DNA from: Thalassospira profundimaris WP0211
GTDB lineage: Bacteria; Pseudomonadota; Alphaproteobacteria; Rhodospirillales; Thalassospiraceae
Length of the DNA stretch: 64,000 nt
Direction of reading: 5' to 3'
Assembly: GCF_000300275.1 (NCBI RefSeq)
Contig: NZ_AMRN01000003.1
Span: 372,001 to 436,000 of the forward strand
The notes below the pieces were generated by a model, which worked only from the letters and a program-made list of their open reading frames with translations, made no database searches and was not told the DNA's origin. This document shows, piece by piece, positions 35,529-44,041 of the stretch (its first letter is position 1; the number at the start of each line of letters is the position of its first letter). The position numbers and the translations under genes were made by a program.

Positions 35529-36950
35529 GTGATTGACGCACATGTCGCCCTGATGATGCTGGGCATCTTTATTATACTGGTATTCCTCGGTTTCCCGGTT
35601 GCCTTTACCCTGATGGCGCTTGGCATCGGGTTTGGATATTACGCTTATTTCGATGCAGGCCGCATGTGGCGGGCCTTTAACCGGCTGGCTGAGGACAGCG
35701 AAACCCTGACCTCGGTGATAACGTGGTTCGAAGGGGCGTTTAACAACCGAATATTCGATTTGTTCATCAACCAGACATACACGGTGATGTCGAACGAAGT
35801 TCTGACCGCCGTGCCGTTGTTCCTGTTCATGGGCTATATCGTTGAACGCGCCAATATCGTGAACCGGCTGTTCTCCACCCTTAATATTGCGGCGCGTAAC
35901 ATTCCCGGATCGCTTGGCGTTGCGGCGCTGATTACCTGTGCGCTGTTTGCAACCGCAACCGGCATTGTCGGCGCGGTGGTGACACTTATGGGGATGCTGG
36001 CGCTGCCTGCGATGCTTAAGGCGCGCTATGACAAAAGCTTTGCGTCGGGCATCATTTGCGCTGGCGGGACGTTGGGCATTCTGATCCCGCCGTCGATCAT
36101 GCTGATTGTGTATGCCGCGGCGTCGGGTGTGTCGATCGTGCGGCTTTATGCCGGTGCGCTGTTGCCGGGTCTGACCCTTGTTGGTTTGTATCTTTTGTAC
36201 GTCATGGGGCGTGCAATGTTGCAGCCAAAGGCAGCCCCCCGTCCAACCAGCGATGAAATTCCGGAAGTGCCGTTGCCGAAAGTCCTTTGGATGCTGGCGA
36301 CCTCGTTCTTCCCGCTGGCCTTCCTGATTTTGGCGGTTCTGGGATCGATCCTGTTTGGTCTGGCAACCCCGACCGAGGCGGCGTCCATCGGTGCGCTTGG
36401 CGGGATGCTTTTGGCGGCGGCTTATCGGGCCCTGACCTTTGATCGCCTGCGCGAATCAGTTTATCTGACGGTGCGGACATCGGCGATGGTGTGCTGGCTG
36501 TTTGTCGGGTCTTATACGTTCTCGTCGGTGTTCTCCTACCTTGGTGGTGAACATGTGATTGCCGAGTTTGTCGGTGGTCTGGACCTGACACCGCTTCAGT
36601 TCCTTTTGCTGGCACAGTTGATCATCTTCCTGCTGGGCTGGCCGCTGGAATGGTCGGAGATCATCATTATCTTCGTTCCGATCTTCCTGCCGCTTCTGCC
36701 GCTGTTTGATATTGATCCGCTGTTCTTTGGTATTCTGGTGGCGCTGAACCTTCAGACCTCGTTCCTGACCCCGCCCATGGCGATGTCGGCCTATTACCTT
36801 AAGGGGGTGGCACCCAGCGGGATATTGTTGACCGATATCTTCAAGGGGATCATGCCGTTCCTGTTCATGGTGATCGTCAGCATGGTTCTGATGTACGCCT
36901 TCCCGCAAATCGTGTTCCATCTGCCCGATCTGTTCTATGGCGCACGTTAA
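35529..36950 (+). CDS. TRAP transporter large membrane subunit (DctM family, 473 aa, GTG start)
   Basis: A twelve-helix DctM-type permease: LGIFIILVFLGFPVAFTLM, FATATGIVGAVVTLMGMLALP and LQTSFLTPPMAMSAYYLKG are typical blocks. It is slightly longer than the usual 425 residues because of an extra segment near residues 45-85. The start is GTG at 35529 with CGGAGC upstream; there is no ATG that would include the first helix. It catalyses sodium-coupled uptake with DctQ and the binding protein. Confidence 0.93.
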   Translation: MIDAHVALMMLGIFIILVFLGFPVAFTLMALGIGFGYYAYFDAGRMWRAFNRLAEDSETLTSVITWFEGAFNNRIFDLFINQTYTVMSNEVLTAVPLFLFMGYIVERANIVNRLFSTLNIAARNIPGSLGVAALITCALFATATGIVGAVVTLMGMLALPAMLKARYDKSFASGIICAGGTLGILIPPSIMLIVYAAASGVSIVRLYAGALLPGLTLVGLYLLYVMGRAMLQPKAAPRPTSDEIPEVPLPKVLWMLATSFFPLAFLILAVLGSILFGLATPTEAASIGALGGMLLAAAYRALTFDRLRESVYLTVRTSAMVCWLFVGSYTFSSVFSYLGGEHVIAEFVGGLDLTPLQFLLLAQLIIFLLGWPLEWSEIIIIFVPIFLPLLPLFDIDPLFFGILVALNLQTSFLTPPMAMSAYYLKGVAPSGILLTDIFKGIMPFLFMVIVSMVLMYAFPQIVFHLPDLFYGAR

Positions 36951-36962
36951 GGGAGGGATGAG

Positions 36963-38315
36963 ATGAGTAATATCAACCCGCTACTGACACTTGAAGTTGT
37001 CGAACTGCGCGACCGCCTTGCCAGCGGGGCGGTGCGCGCGGTCGAATATGTCGAAGCCTGTCTGGCGCGTATTGCCGAGATCGAACCAAAGGTTCAGGCA
37101 TGGGCGTGGCTTGACAGCGATCACGCGATTGCCCAGGCCCGTGCCCTTGATGCCAGGCGTCAATCAGGTGCGCCGATTGGTCCGTTGCACGGGCTTCCTG
37201 TCGGCCTGAAAGATGTCATCGATACCGCCAAGATCCCGACTGAAAACGGCACCGTCCTTGATAAGGGGCGCGTGCCGGAAGAAGACGCGGTTCTGGTATC
37301 GCGTCTTAAGGCGGCCGGCGCGATCATTATGGGCAAGACGGTTTCGACCGAGCTTGCCTTTATGCATCCGTCTAAAACGCGCAATCCCCATAACCCGGAT
37401 CATACACCCGGTGGATCATCGGCCGGGTCGGCAGCAGCAGTGGCAGCCGCCATGGTGCCGCTTGCCGTGGGGACGCAAACCGGCGGATCGGTTATTCGAC
37501 CGGCATCGTTTTGCGGTGTTGTCGGGTTCAAGCCGACCTTTGGCGCGATTGCCCGGACCGGCGTTCTTAGCCAAAGTCCGAGCCTTGATACAATTGGTGT
37601 TTTCGCCAATTCGATCACCGGGGCGGCGATGGTGGCCGAAAGCCTGTTTGGATATGACGCAGGGGATCCGGCAACAGAACCAAGCCCGACGCCAAGGTTG
37701 GTCGATGTCGCCAAAAGCGATCCCTTGGTGACACCGATGTTTGCCTTTGTTCGGCCGCCGCAATTTGACGAGGTCGCGGACAAGGAAACCATCATGGCGT
37801 TTCGGGAAATTACCGAGATGCTGGGCGATCAATGTTTCGAGGCCCCGTTGCCCAAGGCGTTTGAAGATGCCAATGCCCTGCGGGCCCGGATCAACTTTGC
37901 CGAAATGGCCAAGGATTATTACGGTTACGAAAAGCGTGGCCGTGATCACCTGTCACCCGAAATCCTTGAGGCCATCGACAAGGGCAATGACGTCAAGGCA
38001 CGGGATTATCTGGCGGCCCTTGACTGGCGCAAGGTCCTGAATGCCGGGCTAGACGAAGTGTTCAATCGCTGTGATGCGATCATCACGCCTGCGGCCACGG
38101 GCCCGGCACCGGCCAACCATCAGACCACCGGCAACCCGATCTTTAACGGGTTGTGGACGTTCTGCGGAACGCCCGCCGTGACCATCCCGCTTTTGTGGTC
38201 ACAAAGCGGGATGCCGATGGGCGTGCAGCTTGTTGGTCGCATTGGCGATGATGCGCGTTTGATGCGGACCGCCAACTGGTTGAAATCACATCTCAGCAGT
38301 CAGGAGAACGCATAA
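36963..38315 (+). CDS. Amidase, amidase-signature family (450 aa)
   Basis: The Ser-cisSer-Lys triad is visible: Lys in GLPVGLKDVIDTA, the cis-Ser in the glycine/serine-rich block PGGSSAGSAAAVAAAMVPLA and the nucleophilic Ser in GTQTGGSVIRPASF. Such enzymes hydrolyse amides or carbamoyl compounds to acids and ammonia. GGGAGGG precedes the ATG, 12 bases after the TRAP permease, so it is co-transcribed with the importer; the substrate may be the imported compound carrying an amide. No signal peptide. Confidence 0.93.
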   Translation: MSNINPLLTLEVVELRDRLASGAVRAVEYVEACLARIAEIEPKVQAWAWLDSDHAIAQARALDARRQSGAPIGPLHGLPVGLKDVIDTAKIPTENGTVLDKGRVPEEDAVLVSRLKAAGAIIMGKTVSTELAFMHPSKTRNPHNPDHTPGGSSAGSAAAVAAAMVPLAVGTQTGGSVIRPASFCGVVGFKPTFGAIARTGVLSQSPSLDTIGVFANSITGAAMVAESLFGYDAGDPATEPSPTPRLVDVAKSDPLVTPMFAFVRPPQFDEVADKETIMAFREITEMLGDQCFEAPLPKAFEDANALRARINFAEMAKDYYGYEKRGRDHLSPEILEAIDKGNDVKARDYLAALDWRKVLNAGLDEVFNRCDAIITPAATGPAPANHQTTGNPIFNGLWTFCGTPAVTIPLLWSQSGMPMGVQLVGRIGDDARLMRTANWLKSHLSSQENA

Positions 38316-38500
38316 TGGAAAACAGTCTTTTGAACCGTGCCATGGCACTTCTGTCCTTTGCTGTACTTGTCGGATTTGTCGGCATTCTTGTCGGCTATGT
38401 CACCCGCTTTGACCTTGCGTTGATCGTAGCGCTGACGGTGGGACTTGCCGGGTGGGATATGTGGCATGTCGCCATGGGCAACAAGGAAGACAAACACTGA
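38315..38500 (+). CDS. Tiny two-helix membrane protein at the end of the TRAP-amidase operon (61 aa)
   Basis: The start ATG shares one base with the amidase stop (TAATG) and has CAGGAGAA upstream, so it is surely translated. Two hydrophobic helices (about 9-27 and 33-52) are followed by a short charged tail. I do not recognise the family. Its coupling suggests an accessory role in the transport/amidase system. Confidence 0.75.
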   Translation: MENSLLNRAMALLSFAVLVGFVGILVGYVTRFDLALIVALTVGLAGWDMWHVAMGNKEDKH

Positions 38501-38537
38501 TCTGACGGGGAGAACCCCAGAAGATGCAAGCAAACTT

Positions 38538-38574
38538 GCGGGACAGGATGATGATGATCCTGTCCCGCTTTTTT
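38538..38574 (+). terminator. Intrinsic terminator of the TRAP-amidase operon
   Basis: GCGGGACAGGAT (38538-38549) pairs with ATCCTGTCCCGC (38557-38568), followed by six T. Confidence 0.95.
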
Positions 38575-38622
38575 ATTTGGTGACGTTCGCGTGGGGCCGA
38601 TCACGCGGGATCAGACAGATGC

Positions 38623-39750
38623 CTATTCATAGCCAAAGCGTTTGGCGGCGATCTTTGTGATATCGCGGATCAGGGCAATTTCAGCATTATCGAATTTCGG
38701 CCGGTAATAGTCCGGGCCATGAATGGTCGGCGCGACACGATCAATGAGGGGCCCCGCATCATCCAGTTCGACATGGTCAAACAGGGATGCGAGTTGATGG
38801 GCAGGATCGGCGACCAGGTCTTCATAGCGCACGACCAGTGTCGCGTTTGCCAGATCCTTGTTCACGATCATCCGGTCGGCCAGATAATGATGCAGGTTGG
38901 ACCAGTAGCGCGCCCAGCCTTCGATTTCATCGCCATTGGTCCAGAGCTTCATGATTGCGAAGGTTTCGTGCAAATCACCGGTATTGATCGGGCGGCGGTC
39001 CAGCCCGAATTCGTAATGGCCGACGCGTTGCATATGGGCGATGGCGCGCGGGTTGTCGGCTTCGCCTGCGCAGAACAGCTTATGCTGCTTGATCAGGGAT
39101 GCGATGTGCCAGACCGGATCGCGCACCGGTAAGACAAACCGGGCATCAGGAAAAATCGACAGCAGATATTCCATCCGCGTGACCAGATAATTGGCCTTGG
39201 ACACATAACGTTGGCCACCGCGAACATGGATCAGTTTGCGAATGTGATCGCGATAAAACTGTTCAAAGGCCGGGTTGCTGATATGGCCATCAAGAACGTT
39301 GCTTTTGCCGATTTCATGCAGATTGTTAAAGAAGGCCATCCAGATCATTTCCTCGAAGGCTTCGGGGCTTTCGGGGGTGACATTGATGCCGTCTGCATGG
39401 GTGCGTTCGACCGCGACGTTTTTCTTGCCAGGGGCCAGATCGACAAAGCGGTTCCAAAGCCAGGGCGTGAAAACAGGCGGATAATCGCGATAGCGATGGG
39501 TTGCCGCATCCGCGTGACCGGCCAGTGTTTCGAGCAAAATGGTGCTGCCCGATCGGGCAAGGCCGGCAACAAAAATCGGCTTTTCGATCCGGATATCTTC
39601 AATGGCGTCGGCGGCCAGTTTGGTTTCGAAATTTCCCAGCCGGATCCAGTGTTGCGGGTGGCGTGATACCAGCCCGCTTAGCCAGTGATCCCAGCCAGAG
39701 ACATGAAACGCATTGCTGTTTGATGCCTGTTTCGCGGTCGCATTGGTCAT
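38623..39750 (-). CDS. PAPS-dependent sulfotransferase-family protein (375 aa)
   Basis: The 5'-phosphosulfate-binding loop is GLARSGSTILLETLA and the 3'-phosphate-binding region is RFVLPVRDPVWHIASL. Both are hallmarks of sulfotransferases that use PAPS. The protein is predicted cytoplasmic with no membrane segment. It is the last of four closely packed genes, overlapping the preceding membrane-protein gene by 4 bases (ATGA). Acceptor unknown: lipid, carbohydrate or small molecule. The start at 39750 is preferred because the overlap is typical of coupling; 23 upstream codons are open but not conserved. Confidence 0.85.
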   Translation of the reverse strand: MTNATAKQASNSNAFHVSGWDHWLSGLVSRHPQHWIRLGNFETKLAADAIEDIRIEKPIFVAGLARSGSTILLETLAGHADAATHRYRDYPPVFTPWLWNRFVDLAPGKKNVAVERTHADGINVTPESPEAFEEMIWMAFFNNLHEIGKSNVLDGHISNPAFEQFYRDHIRKLIHVRGGQRYVSKANYLVTRMEYLLSIFPDARFVLPVRDPVWHIASLIKQHKLFCAGEADNPRAIAHMQRVGHYEFGLDRRPINTGDLHETFAIMKLWTNGDEIEGWARYWSNLHHYLADRMIVNKDLANATLVVRYEDLVADPAHQLASLFDHVELDDAGPLIDRVAPTIHGPDYYRPKFDNAEIALIRDITKIAAKRFGYE

Positions 39751-40487
39751 TCGATCCGAAACCCTTTCTTGATGGCAAGTGACCCCAGCAACAGGCTTAC
39801 GAAGAATGTCAGTTCCCACCCGCGGGCCCAGTCCGGACCGGCAGAGAGGATTTCCTGACTTTGCAGGGCAAAGCGAAGCTGTGTGACCGGGGTGTCATCG
39901 GGCAAATAACCCGCCGGATTGCCGATCAGGCTGTTCCACCAGACTTTATGATGCATGACCGGAATGGGGGCTGCTGCCTCGACAATATGGCTGTGTCCTT
40001 CGATATGTCCGGGGATCTGGACAATCGGGCAGGCACCGGTGACCGCATCAGGATTGCCGCCGATCTGTTCGATCTCGGTGTCCTTGGGTTCTACATCGAT
40101 CTGAACCGGTTCGCCGGGCGGCGGGCAGCTATATCCGTATTGCCCGTCCAGCCAAACAATCAGGGCAAGGGCGGGAAGGGATGCCACAACCGCCGGGCCG
40201 ATGACAAAGCCGACCAGTTTGAAGGATTTGGCAAGCTGCGCCTTGGCAAGTTGCATGCCCTGCCCGAAATCCTCGCCATCGTCATCGGACATGGCGCGCT
40301 GGGCTGCCTTGACTTCGGCCTTTACCTGCTTGATGCGGGTTTGCGGCGAGATCAGGCGATATAAAACCATGGAAACGCCAGCACAGATCAACCCCCAGAT
40401 CAGCACCCGGCCAAATGGACCAATGGCCGTGGCCATCAGGTCATCAAGGGCGGCAAATGCCGGGGCGGGCCAGTCAAACAATCCCAT
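39747..40487 (-). CDS. Membrane protein of sulfotransferase cluster, resembling EMC3/TMCO1 (DUF106) architecture (246 aa)
   Basis: Three hydrophobic helices are visible: about 26-46, 92-113 and 225-240. Between the first two is a basic coiled-coil-like stretch (SPQTRIKQVKAEVKAAQRAM) and then GFVIGPAVVASLPALAL. That order (helix, charged coiled coil, helix with a GP turn, distant helix) recalls the EMC3/TMCO1/DUF106 branch of the YidC/Oxa1 insertases. I give that as a resemblance only. A soluble region of about 110 residues between helices 2 and 3 (with GACPIVQIPGHIEGHSH) probably faces the periplasm. It sits between the other membrane genes and the sulfotransferase. Confidence 0.55.
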   Translation of the reverse strand: MGLFDWPAPAFAALDDLMATAIGPFGRVLIWGLICAGVSMVLYRLISPQTRIKQVKAEVKAAQRAMSDDDGEDFGQGMQLAKAQLAKSFKLVGFVIGPAVVASLPALALIVWLDGQYGYSCPPPGEPVQIDVEPKDTEIEQIGGNPDAVTGACPIVQIPGHIEGHSHIVEAAAPIPVMHHKVWWNSLIGNPAGYLPDDTPVTQLRFALQSQEILSAGPDWARGWELTFFVSLLLGSLAIKKGFRIE

Positions 40488-40524
40488 GGCAAATAGTCCG
40501 GTATGAGTTCATCTGCCTGCCCAA

Positions 40525-40830
40525 TCAGGAATTTTGATGTTCTGATGCGTTGGCGGTCGCAGGCTTTGCCGCGCGGTTTGCCTTGCGTTTGCGCATCATT
40601 TTGCGAAGCGGCCACATCAAGACAAAACCGACTGCAACGACGATTGCCGCCAAAACTGCCCACAAGGCGGATAACAGGCTAAGACCGGCACCCGGCCCGA
40701 CATAGGCCTGGGCGGGAAAGGCAATCAGCATCATCGCGCCTGCAAGCGTTACAGTGCCAATGGTCAGAAATGTCTTGGATTGTTTGGCTTTAAATGCCGG
40801 AATTATCGAGCTGTTCATTTGCGGTTTCAT
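40525..40830 (-). CDS. Small membrane protein of sulfotransferase cluster, GPGAG type (101 aa)
   Basis: An N-terminal helix that may be a signal peptide (cleavage near AFPAQA) is followed by YVGPGAGLSLLSALWAVLAA and a second helix ending in a very basic tail (MRKRKANRAAK). Small proteins with the AYVGPGAGLSLL opening are known only as hypotheticals. It overlaps the arylsulfotransferase-like gene by 4 bases, so the two are co-translated. The function is unknown. Confidence 0.7.
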   Translation of the reverse strand: MKPQMNSSIIPAFKAKQSKTFLTIGTVTLAGAMMLIAFPAQAYVGPGAGLSLLSALWAVLAAIVVAVGFVLMWPLRKMMRKRKANRAAKPATANASEHQNS

Positions 40831-42233
40831 TGTGCTTCTCCTGCGTTGGAGGTGCCTGTATTCGAGGCGGGGGCGGTAGTGCGAAACAGGTCGGCACGCG
40901 CATCGCTGATGCGTTCGGCCTGTGAAACGACGGGGACGAGTTTCTTGCCGGGATTGTCGGGATCATCGCGGCGGATCGGGTTGTGGAATTCCCAAACGAT
41001 TTCGCCGCTGTCGGTGACTTCCAGCAGGCGGCCGCCACTTGATTCCGTAATCAATGTATTGCCATTGGGCAGACGTTGCTGATCAGCGCGAATGTTGCTG
41101 TCAAACTTCTGATCGGCGTTGCCCTTGTATTGCCAGGTAATGGCATTTGTTTGCGGATCGATTTGCAAAATGCGCGAGAACCCGGCATCGGGATCGGCAA
41201 ACTGTCCCTGGTTATCGAACAAAAGGATGTCGCCATTGGGCAGAACATCCGGGTCATGTTGGCCGAGCCACGGCCCACGGGTGGCCCAGGTGATCTTTTC
41301 CGCATCCATATCCAGAACGGCAATGATGCCAAGATCGCGGAAGGACAGAACAACATCACCCGCCTTGCCATAGGCAAAGTTGGCGGCTGTTTTATCGTCG
41401 ATCAACTGGATCGTGTTGGTGTGAAGGATGTCTTCATTGGCGAAATAGGGGGCAAAATCAACCATGTTGGCGTAGTTGGACTTGATCAGCGCATCAAGGA
41501 TCGAGACGCGTTTGATCTCCTTGCCATCGGGCGACAGGATCACGGCAAAATCATCAAGGCGCGGCGGCCTGAGTTGTTTGCGATTGGGATAGGTGTTGAA
41601 CCGGAATTCCTGTGTCAGCGCATAAACACGACCATCATCGGCGATGGAAAAATCATGATGGGCGGTGCCAAGATATTTCCAGATCGGTTTTGAATTGCGA
41701 TCAATCTTGGCCATGCCATAGCCATAAGGCGTATCGCCAGCTGCGGTATACTGGACAATCAGATTGCCATCCGGTGCCATCTTGGCCGTATGCCAATGCA
41801 TGAATTCATCTTTTTGCGGATTGGGGATCGGGGATGTTTCATCGTGAATGGCACTGAACGGCATCCGCCATTCATGGACGATGTTGCCATCCATATCGAT
41901 CAGAACCGCATGCGGCCCATCGCCCGATGAATACAGTGTCAGGCCAGCCTGTGCCTTGTCCTGGTCGTGGATGGTGACACCGACTTCATCGGTGCGGGCC
42001 GGTGACCAGAAATCAAGCCGTTCGACATCGGTATATTTGGTCCGTTGTTCCCAAAGTGCTGTTCCGGCACGCCAGGCATTTTTCAGAGACTGGTACGGCG
42101 GGACTTCCGCCAGTACCACAAACGCGCCAAGCCCAAAGCTGATCGCGGCAATTCCGATCACAGAGGCTGTGAGAAACAGGCGATCACCGGTATTGGTGGT
42201 GTTGGACTCTTCGTATTGACGAGTATCAGGCAC
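40827..42233 (-). CDS. Arylsulfotransferase-like beta-propeller protein with N-terminal membrane anchor (468 aa, GTG start)
   Basis: After a short cytoplasmic stretch comes one membrane helix (about 20-42), then a beta-propeller of the arylsulfotransferase (ASST) superfamily. Characteristic blocks are GPHAVLIDMDGNIVHEW, HWHTAKMAPDGNLIVQY, GQHDPDVLPNGDILLFDNQG and RLPNGNTLITES. True ASSTs move sulfate between phenols without PAPS, through a histidine; whether this branch has that activity is not established. The start is GTG at 42233 with GGAGG upstream. It is the first of four coupled genes. Confidence 0.82.
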   Translation of the reverse strand: MPDTRQYEESNTTNTGDRLFLTASVIGIAAISFGLGAFVVLAEVPPYQSLKNAWRAGTALWEQRTKYTDVERLDFWSPARTDEVGVTIHDQDKAQAGLTLYSSGDGPHAVLIDMDGNIVHEWRMPFSAIHDETSPIPNPQKDEFMHWHTAKMAPDGNLIVQYTAAGDTPYGYGMAKIDRNSKPIWKYLGTAHHDFSIADDGRVYALTQEFRFNTYPNRKQLRPPRLDDFAVILSPDGKEIKRVSILDALIKSNYANMVDFAPYFANEDILHTNTIQLIDDKTAANFAYGKAGDVVLSFRDLGIIAVLDMDAEKITWATRGPWLGQHDPDVLPNGDILLFDNQGQFADPDAGFSRILQIDPQTNAITWQYKGNADQKFDSNIRADQQRLPNGNTLITESSGGRLLEVTDSGEIVWEFHNPIRRDDPDNPGKKLVPVVSQAERISDARADLFRTTAPASNTGTSNAGEAQ

Positions 42234-42310
42234 GCATAACCTCCGTGTATTTTGACAGAAAGGTTACGCAGACGTGCGGGCAAATTTACGGCGATTTTAT
42301 CGGTAATTGC

Positions 42311-42372
42311 GGCGAATTGGTCTGCAATTAGCCGCGAATTCGCCTTAAACGTTAATTGTTAATATGAACAAT
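42311..42372. promoter_or_regulatory. Two inverted repeats upstream of the sulfotransferase cluster
   Basis: GGCGAATT (42311-42318) and AATTCGCC (42337-42344) form one pair. ATTGTT-AATATG-AACAAT (42355-42372) forms an 18-bp dyad. They lie in the 207-base gap between doeX and the arylsulfotransferase-like gene, where the promoter of the latter must be. They are candidate operators, possibly for the Lrp-type DoeX next door. Confidence 0.4.
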
Positions 42373-42403
42373 CATACCGTTTTTTTTGGGGCGCGGATGC
42401 AGA

Positions 42404-42428
42404 CGGGGCAGGAAAAATCATCCTGCCC
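42404..42428 (-). terminator. Hairpin beyond the doeX stop, possible terminator
   Basis: GGGCAGGA (42406-42413) pairs with TCCTGCCC (42421-42428), 12 bases past the doeX stop on the minus strand. A run of eight T on the plus strand (42380-42387 region) reads as A on the minus strand, so it lacks the usual T tail; the assignment is weak. Confidence 0.4.
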
Positions 42429-42440
42429 GCTGGTGCGGTT

Positions 42441-42932
42441 TTATTTGCGTTCGGGGGGCTCGACCAGATTTTCAATCGGGGTGATTGAGGTGGTTTTGAC
42501 CTTTTTGGTGACGATATAGGTGAAATAGCGGTCAATCCCGATATTGGACACCAAAAGCCGGTCGATCAGACGTTGATAGGCATCAACGTCATGACACAGC
42601 ACCTTGAGCATGTAATCCACCCCGCCGCCAAGCGCATAGCATTCGACGATTTCGGGGATGTCTTGCACGGCGCGTTCGAAAATCTGGAAATCATCATGCT
42701 GGTGATGACGGAGGGTGACTTCGGTCAGAACCAGTGTCGGTTTGACCAGCTTTTCCAGATTGATATGGGCGTGATACCCCGAAATAACGCCAAGGTCTTC
42801 GAGGCGTTTGAGCCGTTCCCAGCACGGGCTTGGCGAAAGGTTCACCGCCTCGGCCAGTTTGACCTTGGTGATGCGCCCTTCGCGTTGCAGGGTTTTGAGG
42901 ATTTTCAGATCGAGCTCATCAAGCCGGACCAT
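42441..42932 (-). CDS. doeX: AsnC/Lrp-family regulator of ectoine catabolism (163 aa)
   Basis: Helix-turn-helix LDELDLKILKTLQREGRITK with recognition region LSPSPCWERLKRLEDLGVI, then a RAM domain (VECYALGGGVDYMLKVLC). An AsnC-type gene right after the DoeB deacetylase gene is a constant feature of ectoine degradation loci; in Halomonas it is called DoeX. It starts 2 bases after doeB. Family regulators there respond to pathway intermediates. Confidence 0.9.
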   Translation of the reverse strand: MVRLDELDLKILKTLQREGRITKVKLAEAVNLSPSPCWERLKRLEDLGVISGYHAHINLEKLVKPTLVLTEVTLRHHQHDDFQIFERAVQDIPEIVECYALGGGVDYMLKVLCHDVDAYQRLIDRLLVSNIGIDRYFTYIVTKKVKTTSITPIENLVEPPERK

Positions 42933-42934
42933 GG

Positions 42935-43933
42935 TCAGAGCACCTCGGCAATCACAATCAAGCAGTCACCCGTTTTGATCAGGCCCTGGAAATGGCGGCA
43001 CGAAACGATGCCTTCACGCGGGGCATAATATTCGCGCGGCGGGGTGCCTGTGCGTTCGACATCATAAATACGCGCGATCAGATCGCCTTCCTTGACCATG
43101 TCGCCCAGATCAACGCACGGCTCATACAGGCCGGATGCCTCCGATGCGACAAAGCAACGGTCATCGGGCATATCAAGCATGGTCGTGCCGGTCGGGCTCG
43201 GTTCAATTTCACCCTTGAGGATACCGGCGTGAATAAGGATGTTGCGCACACCACGGTCCGCAATCGCGACACGTTCGGCCGTGGTTGACCCGCCGCCACC
43301 CAGTTCGGTGGTGACAAAGGTTTTGCCAGCTTCTTCGACCACGGTGTCAAACATGCCGACCGCATCCAGTTCGAGCATCATCATCGAATAGGGTGCGCCG
43401 AATGCCTTCATGGCGGCAACGCAACGTGCTTCCTGTTCCTTGTCGGGCAGGACGTGGGCGGCTGCGAACGGGATGAAATCAAGCGTCTTGCCGCCGGAAT
43501 GGATATCAAGAACGATATCGGCCTCGGGCACGAGATAACGGAAGATATAATCGGCGATCTTTTGCGTCACCGTGCCATCGGGTTTGCCCGGGAAGGACCG
43601 GTTCATGTTGCCGGCATCAATCGGGGATGTCCGAGATGCACTGCGAAATGCCGGATAGTTCATGGCTGGCAGAATGATCACACGACCGGTGATTTCACCC
43701 GCGGACAGGGATTCCGCCAGTTTGAATAGTGACACCAGGCCTTCATATTCGTCGCCATGGTTGCCGCCGGTCAGAAGGGCGGTGGGGCCATTGCCATTGC
43801 GGACCACGGTGATCGGGATCATCACGGCACCCCACGCGGAATCATCACGCGAATAGGGGAGCTTTAAAAAGCCGTGGTGAATGCCATCCTGATCAAGCGG
43901 GATCGTCGGGCTGATGGGCGATGGTTTTGTCAT
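42935..43933 (-). CDS. doeB: N-alpha-acetyl-L-2,4-diaminobutyrate deacetylase (332 aa)
   Basis: A zinc deacylase of the succinylglutamate desuccinylase/aspartoacylase family: metal ligands in LTGGNHGDEYEG and in DIVLDIHSGGKTLDF, catalytic Glu probably in VTTELGGGGSTT. In ectoine degradation it removes the acetyl group from N-alpha-acetyl-diaminobutyrate made by the hydrolase DoeA (the gene upstream), giving L-2,4-diaminobutyrate and acetate. The 108-base gap to doeA contains two stem-loops, so its expression may be reduced relative to doeA. Also called eutE. Confidence 0.93.
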   Translation of the reverse strand: MTKPSPISPTIPLDQDGIHHGFLKLPYSRDDSAWGAVMIPITVVRNGNGPTALLTGGNHGDEYEGLVSLFKLAESLSAGEITGRVIILPAMNYPAFRSASRTSPIDAGNMNRSFPGKPDGTVTQKIADYIFRYLVPEADIVLDIHSGGKTLDFIPFAAAHVLPDKEQEARCVAAMKAFGAPYSMMMLELDAVGMFDTVVEEAGKTFVTTELGGGGSTTAERVAIADRGVRNILIHAGILKGEIEPSPTGTTMLDMPDDRCFVASEASGLYEPCVDLGDMVKEGDLIARIYDVERTGTPPREYYAPREGIVSCRHFQGLIKTGDCLIVIAEVL

Positions 43934-43945
43934 GGTCGTATCCTT

Positions 43946-44028
43946 AAAAAGCCTGACTTCGCGACCGTCGTCGTCAGGCTGTGGCGTCTGGCACCGGACG
44001 TGGCATGTTTGGGATGCGCGTCCGGTGC
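43946..44028 (-). terminator. Two tandem stem-loops between doeA and doeB, one terminator-like
   Basis: On the minus strand, GCACCGGAC/GTCCGGTGC (plus 43991-43999 and 44020-44028) comes first. AGCCTGAC/GTCAGGCT (43950-43957 and 43973-43980) follows and runs into four T. The second has the form of a weak intrinsic terminator inside the operon. Confidence 0.6.
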
Positions 44029-44041
44029 GGCTTTGGCGGAA

